A stretch of DNA of 14,062 nucleotides from the NCBI GenBank assembly GCA_025362765.1, contig JANYFI010000534.1, forward strand, positions 1 through 14,062, read 5' to 3'. Of the stretch, positions 1-6,674 are shown in pieces; within the stretch, counting starts at the first letter, position 1, and each line of letters starts with the position of its first letter. Origin of the DNA: Ferruginibacter sp. GTDB lineage: Bacteria > Bacteroidota > Bacteroidia > Chitinophagales > Chitinophagaceae. The notes below the pieces were generated by a model. The model was not told the DNA's origin. It saw only the letters and a list, made by a program, of their open reading frames with translations, and did not search any database. The translations under genes and the position numbers were made by a program.

Positions 1-112
1 TAACGCCAGGGAAATTACCCACCTTTTGGTTCAACCCTGTTAATACATTGAACAAAGAACTTTTGCCGCTGTTAGGATTGCCAACTAATGCTATGTTTAT
101 TTTTTTCGCCAA
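1..112 (-). CDS. feoB: Ferrous iron transport protein B, N-terminal fragment (cut by window edge)
   Basis: Only the first 37 codons lie in the window; the rest runs off the left edge. The peptide begins [20 protein letters not shown]. It carries the G1 (Walker A) loop of the FeoB G domain at residues 11-19 (GNPNSGKSS) and the family-typical QKVGNFPGV stretch at residues 29-37, just before the switch I region. FeoB is the inner-membrane Fe(II) importer with an N-terminal GTPase domain. Reading upstream from the conserved part, the codons are GCG, TTG, ATT, TTA and then an in-frame TAA at 121-119, so translation must start at TTG (112-110) or, less likely, ATT; no AUG is available. No feoA-like gene lies upstream inside the window. 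The assignment is firm from the motif, although only the G1 part of the protein is visible. Confidence 0.9.
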   Translation of the reverse strand, partial: MAKKINIALVGNPNSGKSSLFNVLTGLNQKVGNFPGV

Positions 113-125
113 AATTAATTAGATG

Positions 126-133
126 CAAAAGTA
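126..133 (-). promoter_or_regulatory. Candidate -7 box of the feoB promoter
   Basis: On the minus strand this reads TACTTTTG, an exact match to the Bacteroidota -7 consensus TAnnTTTG. It would place the transcription start about 10 bases ahead of the TTG start of feoB, giving a very short leader. I do not see a convincing TTG at the -33 position, so this is a single-box match. Confidence 0.4.
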
Positions 134-183
134 ACGGCTATTGTTGTTTAACTATTACGAAATAGGAAAGAACATAACTTCGC

Positions 184-255
184 AACCTTTCGCAGGCCAG
201 GTGAAAATTTCGTCCCTTTCACAAAGGGTGCATATCGATTGCCGCCTGGCAGGTT
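184..255. repeat. Nested inverted repeats with two mutually exclusive hairpins
   Basis: AACCT (184-188) can pair with AGGTT (251-255), and GCCAGG (196-201) with CCTGGC (245-250). The two 3' arms are contiguous and the 5' arms are separated by a 7-base bulge. Inside, CCCTTT (214-219) pairs with AAAGGG (223-228) around a 3-base loop. Alternatively GTGAAA (201-206) pairs with TTTCAC (217-222). The two inner hairpins share bases 217-219, so they cannot form together. A short direct repeat, TTCGCA, occurs at 179-184 and 189-194. The layout resembles a structured RNA or a small mobile repeat. I tested it by eye against the TPP, cobalamin, FMN and SAM riboswitch cores and found no match. The strand of any transcript is unknown. 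Confidence 0.45.
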
Positions 256-437
256 AATCATCCATGGAGAGTCTACTCACCGTCCGCAGCATTACAAGTG
301 CAATGAAGAATACAACAGTACCGCTCAGCTAAATAAAAAAATTAAGGCATGCTTTTGGTATTATGAATATCTATATCAACTTGCGTCCAATAGCATTTGT
401 GTGAATTATCTTTACCATTCCTTAACCAACACATTGT

Positions 438-2075
438 ATGAAATATTTTTTTTATTGCCTCCTGATCACGTCACAATGTTGCTTTGCCCAAAAAATAAAA
501 AAAGCCGACAAAGAAATTATCGCCCGGTTACAATCACACATTAATTACCTGGCAAATGATTCACTGGAAGGTAGAAGAACAGGCAGCAGGGGAGAAAAGC
601 TGGCCTATGAATACATCAGCAATGAATTTTCAAAAGCCGGATTGGCACCAAAAGGAAACGATGCCGGTTACCTGCAGGAATTTGAAGTAAACGATGGAAA
701 AATGGTAAGCAATACATCTCATCTGCTTATCAATGGCAAAGCGCTGTTGTTGGATAAAGAATATTTTCCTCTTGCATATAGTTGCAATGCAGTTTTAAAT
801 TCAGTTGGATATGTGGCATTACAGGAAAATGGTTCACCCTGGTTTTACGACATAAAAGAATTGCTGGAAACCAATAAAAATAATCCGCATTTCGACCTCA
901 ACGACGCCATCCAAACAAAAGCTGCTGACGCTGCGAAAAAAAAAGCGACCGGTTTTTTTATTTACAACGGATCTGCCATTGCCGACGAATTAAAGTTTGA
1001 GCCAGCAGTAAAATCAGCCCCTTCCATAATACCCATTATTTATATTACCAAAGCAGGCAAAGAAAAATGTTTAAAAGATGAAACGACTTCACTGAACATA
1101 CAACTAAAAATATTCATCACCGATAAAAAAAGAGCTGGCCACAATGTAATTGGGTATATCGATAATAATGCTTCCTCAACAATTATTATTGGAGCGCATT
1201 ATGATCACCTTGGCTATGGCGAAGACCATAACTCGTTATATACCGGAACAACACCACAAATACACAATGGTGCTGATGATAATGCGAGCGGCACTGCGGC
1301 GGTGATAGAATTAAGTAAAGAATTAAAGTCATCCAGACTAAAAAACAATAATTATTTGTTTATCTGTTTTAGCGGTGAAGAACTGGGTTTGTTTGGCTCC
1401 AAATATTTTGCAGAACATCCAACTGTTGACTTAGCTAAAGTAAATTTTATGATTAACCTGGATATGGTAGGAAGGCTAAATGACAGCACACATGGATTGA
1501 ATATCGGTGGCTATGGCACCTCACCTTTATGGGGACAACTATTAACACCAACTGATAAATATTTTAAAATAAAATTTGACAGTAGTGGCACGGGACCAAG
1601 CGATCATACTTCTTTTTACAGAAAAGATATACCGGTATTATTCTTTTTTACCGGCATTCACAGTGATTACCATAAGCCCACCGATGATGCGGATAAAATA
1701 AATTACACTGGTGAGCGGATGGTGGTAAAATACATATACAATCTGATAGAAAATACCAATAAAAAACCAAAGATTACCTTCAGTAAAACAAGGGAAACAT
1801 TCATGAGCGGAAACACAAGTTTTAAAGTGACACTGGGTATTATGCCAGATTATACTTTTAGTGGCGTTGGAGTAAGGGCCGATGGTATCAGCGAAGGAAA
1901 AATTGCCCAAAAAGCAGGCATAAAGGCGGGTGATGTAATTGTACAGTTAGGCGACTATAAATTTACTGATGTACAAACTTATATGGAAACATTGGGTAAA
2001 TTCAATAAGGGAGAGGCTACAAAAGTAAAAGTGAAAAGAGGTACTGAAGAGCTGGTATTTGATATTGTTTTTTAA
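438..2075 (+). CDS. Secreted M28-family zinc metallopeptidase with C-terminal PDZ domain
   Basis: This 545-residue protein has an N-terminal signal peptide (hydrophobic segment at about residues 3-17, ending CCFAQ), so it acts in the periplasm or outside the cell. Residues about 120-230 look like a PA-type insertion. The M28 (aminopeptidase Y/S type) catalytic domain follows with all expected co-catalytic zinc ligands: H254 and D256 in the AHYDHLGYG segment, D280 in GADDNASG, E314 (general base) and E315 in FSGEELG, D342 in NLDMVG, and H412 in DYHKPTDD. Residues about 455-545 form a PDZ domain (GVGVRADGISEG, then AGIKAGDVIVQLG). M28 enzymes are mostly aminopeptidases; the substrate cannot be read from sequence. 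The ATG at 438 is chosen because it yields the signal peptide. The next gene follows after 47 bases on the same strand, so co-transcription is possible. Confidence 0.93.
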   Translation: MKYFFYCLLITSQCCFAQKIKKADKEIIARLQSHINYLANDSLEGRRTGSRGEKLAYEYISNEFSKAGLAPKGNDAGYLQEFEVNDGKMVSNTSHLLINGKALLLDKEYFPLAYSCNAVLNSVGYVALQENGSPWFYDIKELLETNKNNPHFDLNDAIQTKAADAAKKKATGFFIYNGSAIADELKFEPAVKSAPSIIPIIYITKAGKEKCLKDETTSLNIQLKIFITDKKRAGHNVIGYIDNNASSTIIIGAHYDHLGYGEDHNSLYTGTTPQIHNGADDNASGTAAVIELSKELKSSRLKNNNYLFICFSGEELGLFGSKYFAEHPTVDLAKVNFMINLDMVGRLNDSTHGLNIGGYGTSPLWGQLLTPTDKYFKIKFDSSGTGPSDHTSFYRKDIPVLFFFTGIHSDYHKPTDDADKINYTGERMVVKYIYNLIENTNKKPKITFSKTRETFMSGNTSFKVTLGIMPDYTFSGVGVRADGISEGKIAQKAGIKAGDVIVQLGDYKFTDVQTYMETLGKFNKGEATKVKVKRGTEELVFDIVF

Positions 2076-2122
2076 AGCAGCGATAATTCATTTAGTTATA
2101 AAACTTATTTATTGAACAGGGC

Positions 2123-2557
2123 ATGAAACTTAAAATAGATAACGAAACGATAGCCAGGGAGTTTTTTGAAGATTCCATTTTATTGGGCATTGTTGCGCCA
2201 GTTAAAGATTACCAGTTGTGCTGGCAACTTAACCAAATACTGGGCTTTGATTTCAGGATCAACAACGACTTTGAAATTCAACTTACAAAAAAAGAGCGCA
2301 AATATTTTTTTTCCATTTATGAATACCAGGTGCCTTCTACTTGTCTTACTCACTATTTATATAACAACCAGTTTGACGGGGAATACCTGTTGCCAGAATT
2401 TAAGCACCTTGATTTTTTATGGCTGATAAAAGGAGAGTATGTTAGCAATGAAGAATTAAAAGCATTGTCTTATTCAATCAAAACTTTGCCTGGAGTACAA
2501 CTCGTGAATGAAATGACCAATGAAAAAATAAAGCATAAACAACACCTTATCTTTTAA
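2123..2557 (+). CDS. IPExxxVDY-family protein of unknown function
   Basis: This is a 144-residue soluble protein with no signal peptide or membrane segment. Residues 90-98 read LPEFKHLDF, which corresponds position by position to the I-P-E-x-x-x-V-D-Y motif that names a small Bacteroidota-restricted family. The flanking pattern also fits: an N-terminal segment with D-Y-x-L-x-x-x-L-N and a middle F-S-I-Y-E-Y. The family has no established biochemical function. In flavobacteria I recall it near pyruvate kinase, but no such gene is present here. The start is ATG at 2123, with a weak AGG purine stretch just upstream. It follows the peptidase gene closely and could share its transcript, but nothing visible ties their functions together. 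Confidence 0.75.
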   Translation: MKLKIDNETIAREFFEDSILLGIVAPVKDYQLCWQLNQILGFDFRINNDFEIQLTKKERKYFFSIYEYQVPSTCLTHYLYNNQFDGEYLLPEFKHLDFLWLIKGEYVSNEELKALSYSIKTLPGVQLVNEMTNEKIKHKQHLIF

Positions 2558-2589
2558 ACTACAATGTCCCCTAAACGTGGAATGGATAT

Positions 2590-2725
2590 TGATAATTTAT
2601 CAGTGCAAACTATTCCAATTCTTATATATGCCAGTTATCATTACATTCTAAACTGTTATCGATTATAAAATAAATCACCATCAATGAAGCGTTAGATCAA
2701 TTATCCATTAAACAATTATCAATTT
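2590..2725. repeat. Degenerate TTATC-motif cluster in the gap before the dehydratase gene
   Basis: The 174-base gap between 2557 and 2732 is A/T-rich and holds many copies of a TTATC core. CAATTATC occurs exactly at 2698-2705 and 2713-2720, with related TTATCA or TTATCG words upstream around 2596, 2636 and 2656. It looks like a decayed short-period repeat of the kind scattered through intergenic DNA in this phylum (inference). I see no terminator and no clean promoter in it. Confidence 0.35.
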
Positions 2726-2731
2726 ACTTTT

Positions 2732-2983
2732 ATGTGGGAAGAAAAAAATAATACGCTCTATAAAAGATTCGAATTCAAAAATTTCTCTGAGGCCTTCGGT
2801 TTTATGACGAGGGTTGCACTTGCAGCAGAAAAGATGGATCATCATCCGTTGTGGACCAATGTTTATAACAAAGTAGAATTTTGGCTGAGTACGCATGATG
2901 CCGGAGATGTAATTACTGAAAAAGACAGGATATTGTCCATCAGGATTGACGCACTTGCCCGGACTGAATTAACACCGTCTTAG
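2732..2983 (+). CDS. phhB: 4a-hydroxytetrahydrobiopterin dehydratase (pterin-4a-carbinolamine dehydratase)
   Basis: This 83-residue protein is one PCD/DCoH fold. Diagnostic residues are E33, H37-H38-P39 (EKMDHHP), W41, Y45, H55 in STHDAG, and D65, matching the family signature that carries the catalytic histidines. The enzyme dehydrates 4a-hydroxytetrahydropterin to quinonoid dihydropterin, recycling the cofactor of aromatic amino acid hydroxylases. No such hydroxylase gene is in the window, and some bacterial members are thought to serve molybdopterin-related metabolism. The protein is shorter than many homologues (about 95-110), because the N-terminal helix is nearly absent and the start MWEEKNN falls at the conserved Trp; I recall short forms as usual in Bacteroidota. 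Its last 44 bases overlap the 3' end of selD on the opposite strand. Confidence 0.92.
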   Translation: MWEEKNNTLYKRFEFKNFSEAFGFMTRVALAAEKMDHHPLWTNVYNKVEFWLSTHDAGDVITEKDRILSIRIDALARTELTPS

Positions 2984-4058
2984 ATTGTAATGCGGTAATA
3001 AGTCCTATAGGTGTCATGAATTTTTCCAGTCCGTTTTGTTGCAAGGTTGTTTTTACTTCTTCTACGGAAGCGGGTGCTACTGCTATCAGCAGACCTCCAC
3101 TTGTTTGCGGGTCTGCCAGGATGGCTTTTTGATATTCTGTAATTGTTCCAATCTTTTCTCCATAGCTGGTCCAGTTTCTGCCGGTACCGCCTGGTATGCA
3201 TTTTTGATGAAGGTATTCTTTCAGGTCGGGGGTAATCACTGGAATGTTTGCACCATCAATCGATGCGCTTAATCCGCTTCCTTCAGCCATCTCCACCAAA
3301 TGACCCAATAATCCAAAACCAGTTACATCGGTCATGGCGTGCACACCTTGTATTTTTCCCAGCGCTTCGCCTACTTTATTTAATTGCATCATTTGTTTTG
3401 CCGCCAACTCTTTATGTTCTTCTTTAAGGAGGCCTTTTTTTTCTGCAGTGGTTAAAATTCCTACGCCCAATGGTTTGGTTAAAAATAAAATATCGCCTTC
3501 CTGCGCCAGGTTATTTTGTTTAATATTTTGCACCGGTACCAACCCGTTTACAGCCAGTCCAAAAATAGGTTCAGGGCTGTCAATACTATGTCCGCCTGCC
3601 AGTGGTATACCGGCTTCCAAACAAATACTTCTACTGCCTTCAATTACTTTTTGCGCAACGGCGGGTGGTAAAATATTAATGGGCCAACCTAAGATAGCGA
3701 TTGCTAAAATTGGTCTGCCGCCCATGGCGTACACATCGCTGATGGCGTTGGCTGAGGCGATGCGGCCAAACTCATAAGGATCATCCACTATGGGCATAAA
3801 AAAATCCGTGGTGCTGATGAGTGCTGTTCCATTACCCAGATCCAATACTGCTGCATCATCTTTACTATGATTGCCTACTATTAATTTATCATTGTCCGGG
3901 CGCGCCATATTGCTGGCTAAAATTTCGTCCAGTACATTGGGTGAAATCTTACAACCACAACCTGCGCCATGGGAATACTGTGTGAGTTTAAAAATTAATT
4001 CCTGGCTTTTTTCTGCCGGAATATTTACAGTTGTATTTGCCATAGGTTCATCGTTCAT
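2940..4058 (-). CDS. selD: Selenide, water dikinase (selenophosphate synthase)
   Basis: SelD converts selenide and ATP into selenophosphate, AMP and phosphate. The 372-residue protein has the glycine-rich catalytic loop SHGAGCGCK at residues 29-37, with the active-site residue as Cys34 (codon TGT, not a TGA selenocysteine codon) and Lys37. It is followed by the DDAAVLDLG metal-binding region, the [16 protein letters not shown] segment and the C-terminal DPQTSGGLL motif of the PurM/SelD fold. Start candidates are ATG 4058 and ATG 4043 (Met6); both precede all conserved sequence. It lies 12 bases after the secreted Pro-rich gene and two genes after mnmH, so it is probably the third gene of one operon. 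No selA or selB is in the window, so the visible use for selenophosphate is tRNA selenation. The last ~14 residues come from the stretch antisense to the dehydratase gene and extend past the conserved end. Confidence 0.96.
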   Translation of the reverse strand: MNDEPMANTTVNIPAEKSQELIFKLTQYSHGAGCGCKISPNVLDEILASNMARPDNDKLIVGNHSKDDAAVLDLGNGTALISTTDFFMPIVDDPYEFGRIASANAISDVYAMGGRPILAIAILGWPINILPPAVAQKVIEGSRSICLEAGIPLAGGHSIDSPEPIFGLAVNGLVPVQNIKQNNLAQEGDILFLTKPLGVGILTTAEKKGLLKEEHKELAAKQMMQLNKVGEALGKIQGVHAMTDVTGFGLLGHLVEMAEGSGLSASIDGANIPVITPDLKEYLHQKCIPGGTGRNWTSYGEKIGTITEYQKAILADPQTSGGLLIAVAPASVEEVKTTLQQNGLEKFMTPIGLITALQSKTVLIQSGQVRQS

Positions 4059-4070
4059 CTCAATTATTTT

Positions 4071-5507
4071 TTATCGCTTCTTTCGTTGAAGAATAATGGC
4101 TGCATTGGTTTTTAAATCTGCGCTAAAACGAACATCATATACGGCATCACCATCATGCACCACCAGCAAACCGGTATTGGGTGGGATGCTTCCCAGGTTT
4201 TCCGCATACATCACGAGTTTGATGGAATCAGGGGTATCCTTGGTAATATAGATCGTTTTGCTTACAGCTTTTGTGCTGAGTCCCTGTTTTGAAAAAATCA
4301 CTTCTCCGTTCATTACTACACTTACTGTGTCACCGTCTACATATCCGTTGTCGTATAAGGTAAGCACCAGGCTGTCGCTTTGATAATATACGGCCTGTGT
4401 TGATGCGATGGTTCTTTTATCCACATCGGCTGCTCCTTGCACTACGCCGGGTATTACAGGCTCAGGCTTTTTTTCAACAGGAGCCGCAACGGGCGGTGAT
4501 GGTTTTGTCACCACGGCAGGTGCAGCAGCCACCGGGGCTGCTGTTGGTTTATTTACTACTGGCGGCACTTTCTTTATTTCAACCGGTTTGTTTACAACTG
4601 CTACTGGTGGCGCAGGTTTATTTATAACAGAAGGCGCCTTTTGAACGGCTATTGGTTTGGCTATTACCACCGGCGCCGGTTTATTTACAACAGGTGACCC
4701 CTTTTGAACGGCTTCGGTTTTAGCCACTATCGGCTTAGTGGCAACCGGCGGCGCTTTCTTTACTTCCTCCGGCTTATTTACAACAGCCGCTACCGGGGCG
4801 GGCGGAGGCGCAACGGCTATCGGCTTTGTTTCAGCTGGCTTAGGTAAAATTGCTGCAACCGTTGCAGAAGGTGGTGGCGCAACTACTTTTATTTCCACCG
4901 GTTTTTGGTCAATATCTGCTGGACCCGGAGTGGTAATTTTTTGTATGGCAGGCTTCTGTATGGCGGCTATAGTGTTTAACTGTTTCTTTTCCGGTTCATT
5001 AAATACCAGCTTATCCGCCAACTTTAATTCTTCCAGCTTTTTAAATAAAACGGTTTCTTTAAAATCATTTTTCCGCTGCATTTTTACTGTGCCGGTGGCG
5101 GATAAAAACCGTTTGGTACGATTGGTACTCCAGCTACCTTTTAATACCATAATGGTATCCTCAAGGCTGAGCGTTACAATCATCGTTTTTTTGATGTTTT
5201 TTGGCGGTGTAAAACTAAAGGAGTTGTCCAGCAGACTTACATCTTCAATGGTTACTTCGTTGTCTTTACGCTGTATGGTTACATCTCTTAGCCCGGTTTC
5301 TTTTTTTCCATTTTCTTCAAAAGTGATGTGGGAATAGCCTACAAGCTTACCCTTTACTTCACTTATGGACAACTCAAAAGGCAGGTATTGTTTGGTAGAA
5401 TCCACATACAACTCACCTTTCCAAAGACCGGTAATATCCTGTGCCTGCAACTGGCCGGGTAATAATAAAAAAAGTAAAAAACGCAGATTAGATAGTAACT
5501 TTTTCAT
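4071..5507 (-). CDS. Secreted protein with lipocalin-like N-domain, Pro/Val/Lys-rich linker and conserved C-domain, inside the mnmH-selD operon
   Basis: I do not recognise a function. The 478-residue protein has a clear signal peptide (residues 1-22, hydrophobic core LLFLLLPG, ending QAQ). Residues about 23-145 look like a small beta-rich, lipocalin-like domain opening with DITGLWKGELY. Residues about 178-355 are a low-complexity linker dominated by Pro, Val, Ala and Lys, with repeated VVNKP or similar units. Residues about 370-478 form a separate beta-rich domain (LTLYDNGYVDGD, then AENLGSIPPNTG and VRFSADLKTNAAI). I recall similar C-domains in other secreted proteins of this phylum, with no assigned role. 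Its ATG lies 20 bases inside the 3' end of mnmH, and its stop is 12 bases before selD, so it should be co-transcribed and perhaps translationally coupled. The linker may let the domains span the periplasm (inference). Confidence 0.85.
   Translation of the reverse strand: MKKLLSNLRFLLFLLLPGQLQAQDITGLWKGELYVDSTKQYLPFELSISEVKGKLVGYSHITFEENGKKETGLRDVTIQRKDNEVTIEDVSLLDNSFSFTPPKNIKKTMIVTLSLEDTIMVLKGSWSTNRTKRFLSATGTVKMQRKNDFKETVLFKKLEELKLADKLVFNEPEKKQLNTIAAIQKPAIQKITTPGPADIDQKPVEIKVVAPPPSATVAAILPKPAETKPIAVAPPPAPVAAVVNKPEEVKKAPPVATKPIVAKTEAVQKGSPVVNKPAPVVIAKPIAVQKAPSVINKPAPPVAVVNKPVEIKKVPPVVNKPTAAPVAAAPAVVTKPSPPVAAPVEKKPEPVIPGVVQGAADVDKRTIASTQAVYYQSDSLVLTLYDNGYVDGDTVSVVMNGEVIFSKQGLSTKAVSKTIYITKDTPDSIKLVMYAENLGSIPPNTGLLVVHDGDAVYDVRFSADLKTNAAIILQRKKR
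4546..4785. repeat. Five copies of a ~15-bp unit encoding the VVNKP repeats
   Basis: Inside the Pro-rich linker coding region, close variants of GGTTTATTTACAACA (plus-strand reading) occur at 4546-4560, 4585-4599, 4615-4629, 4678-4692 and 4771-4785. On the coding strand they specify VVNKP or a one-residue variant. Identity at silent positions as well as at the protein level suggests that the linker grew by DNA duplication. Repeat number could vary between strains. Confidence 0.6.
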
Positions 5508-6591
5508 GCAGTAGTTTTTGGATATTGGTTGTAGGGTCTACGGATGAACAAATAATTTTTTGTATGCCGCTGAGATCAGTATTCCTTGCAACTAATCCTT
5601 TTTCGTAATATTTATCATAGTATTTCAGTAGGATGCGAAAACATTCCCGTTGGTTATCTTTCAGCAGGTAATTCACCGCCTGTTTTGTTTCCAGGCCACC
5701 CAATCGTTTTTGAATACGGATAGTCGCATTGACCAGTGCAGCCTTGTCGAATTTTCCATATTCTTCCGTAAGGTAGCTGAGCCGCTCTTCGAAAGGAATT
5801 TCGAAAAACACAACCTGGTTAGTGCGCATCTGTTTCCAAAAACAATCCGGAATATTTAACACTCCAATCCGCTGGCTCTCGTCTTCAATAAATATTTCAA
5901 CACCCGGTAAAGCAGTCTGATTAAGAATTACCTGCAGTTTTTCAGCCAATAAATTTTCAAACATTTCCTGCGAAGGCTGCGGCTTTTCGCCCAATGCGCC
6001 AAAGGCTGATCCCTTGTGGCAGGCTAATGCTTCGAGATCAATCACTTTTTGACCCATTGTTTCCAGTTGGTGTAATACCAATGTTTTACCTGAGCCGGTA
6101 TACCCGCCCAGTATGGTCAATAGATAAGGCCTCTCAAACTGTTCCCTTGCCCAACGCCGGTAGGCCTTATATCCACCCGACAAAGTATATACTTTGAAAC
6201 CATACAGATCCAGTAACCAGGCAACACCAGCACTGCGCATTCCTCCGCGCCAGCAATGAATAAGAACGACGTTAGTTGTTGGTTGATCGTTGCTAGTTGA
6301 CGGTTGTTTCTTGGCCAACGATTGATGATGAACCATTAAGGCTTCCGCCTCCTCTACCATTTTTCGCATTTTTACACCAAAATAATCGAGCCCTATTTTA
6401 ATGGCATTCTTTCTGCTTTGTTGTTTATAGGCGGTTCCTACTACTTTTCTTTCTTCATCTGTAAACAAGGGTAAACTATAGGCACCAGGTATATGCGCAT
6501 GCAAATATTCACCCGGACTTCTAACATCCAGTACCAGGTTTGAAGTGGCAAGATCTAAAAAGGAATCAATTGAAATTTTTTGTATCGCCAT
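5488..6591 (-). CDS. mnmH: tRNA 2-selenouridine synthase (rhodanese plus P-loop domains)
   Basis: MnmH (SelU, YbbB) replaces the sulfur of 2-thiouridine at wobble position 34 of certain tRNAs with selenium, through a geranylated intermediate and selenophosphate. Counting from the ATG at 6591, the protein has 367 residues. The N-terminal rhodanese domain contains LVLDVRSPGEY (about 19-29) and the active-site loop HCWRGGMRS with catalytic Cys113. The C-terminal domain has the Walker A loop GGYTGSGKT (162-170), then the family-typical EDESQRIG segment. An upstream in-frame TTG at 6615 exists, but the ATG at 6591 matches the family's N-terminus and is preferred. Residues 96-107 (QPSTSNDQPTTN) come from a heptanucleotide repeat. 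It is the first gene of the probable operon with the secreted protein and selD, and its stop overlaps the next start by 20 bases. Confidence 0.96.
   Translation of the reverse strand: MAIQKISIDSFLDLATSNLVLDVRSPGEYLHAHIPGAYSLPLFTDEERKVVGTAYKQQSRKNAIKIGLDYFGVKMRKMVEEAEALMVHHQSLAKKQPSTSNDQPTTNVVLIHCWRGGMRSAGVAWLLDLYGFKVYTLSGGYKAYRRWAREQFERPYLLTILGGYTGSGKTLVLHQLETMGQKVIDLEALACHKGSAFGALGEKPQPSQEMFENLLAEKLQVILNQTALPGVEIFIEDESQRIGVLNIPDCFWKQMRTNQVVFFEIPFEERLSYLTEEYGKFDKAALVNATIRIQKRLGGLETKQAVNYLLKDNQRECFRILLKYYDKYYEKGLVARNTDLSGIQKIICSSVDPTTNIQKLLHEKVTI
6272..6306. repeat. Heptanucleotide repeat, five units of NNNGTTG, within mnmH
   Basis: GTTG recurs exactly every seven bases, at 6275-6278, 6282-6285, 6289-6292, 6296-6299 and 6303-6306, with variable trinucleotides between. 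It sits in frame in mnmH and encodes residues 96-107, a Ser/Thr/Asn/Gln/Pro linker just before the rhodanese strand leading to Cys113. Because 21 bases are both three units and seven codons, the protein shows a seven-residue period (QPSTSND, then QPTTN). Confidence 0.65.
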
Positions 6592-6674
6592 GAATAAAAA
6601 AAAGCTGTTGCACAATATACAAAAAGAAAAAAGCCGCTGGAAAATTTGTCTTAAAAAACAAGTTATATTTATTG

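Larger units (their letters stand above)
113..437. other. Gap between feoB and the peptidase gene, with an orphan inverted-repeat element
   Basis: No long coding region is supported here. The part nearest feoB holds its candidate promoter. Bases 184-255 contain nested inverted repeats (separate entry). A small minus-strand frame, 261 to 148, encodes 37 residues with a composition that could be protein (basic, with KGTKFSPG and LRKVAK segments), but it has no recognisable family and may be a by-product of the repeat structure. From about 265 to 437 the sequence is A/T-rich and lacks obvious structure. A weak TATCTTTA (one mismatch to TAnnTTTG) near 404-411 could serve the peptidase gene that starts at 438. 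Confidence 0.4.

Noticed and set aside
151..300. TPP, cobalamin, FMN or SAM riboswitch
   Set aside because: Isolated words such as GCCTGGCAGG and CACCGTCC are suggestive, but none of the conserved cores of these classes is present in the right order and spacing.
239..544. Plus-strand open frame of 101 codons from a TTG, overlapping the start of the peptidase gene
   Set aside because: Its 3' third overlaps the peptidase signal-peptide region out of frame, it has no recognisable domain, and it starts inside the inverted-repeat element. Chance openness is more likely.
3945..3970. Possible selenocysteine codon in the SelD active-site loop
   Set aside because: The loop codons read TGT-GGT-TGT on the coding strand, so both positions are Cys and no in-frame TGA is present.
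4738..5337. Plus-strand frame of 199 codons opposite the secreted Pro-rich protein
   Set aside because: Its Ala/Thr/Gly-rich composition is what the reverse strand of a Pro/Val/Ala repeat gives. The minus-strand frame has a signal peptide, ordered domains and operon spacing.
6592..6615. Longer mnmH starting at TTG 6615
   Set aside because: The extra eight residues are not family-like, and the ATG at 6591 directly precedes the conserved N-terminus.
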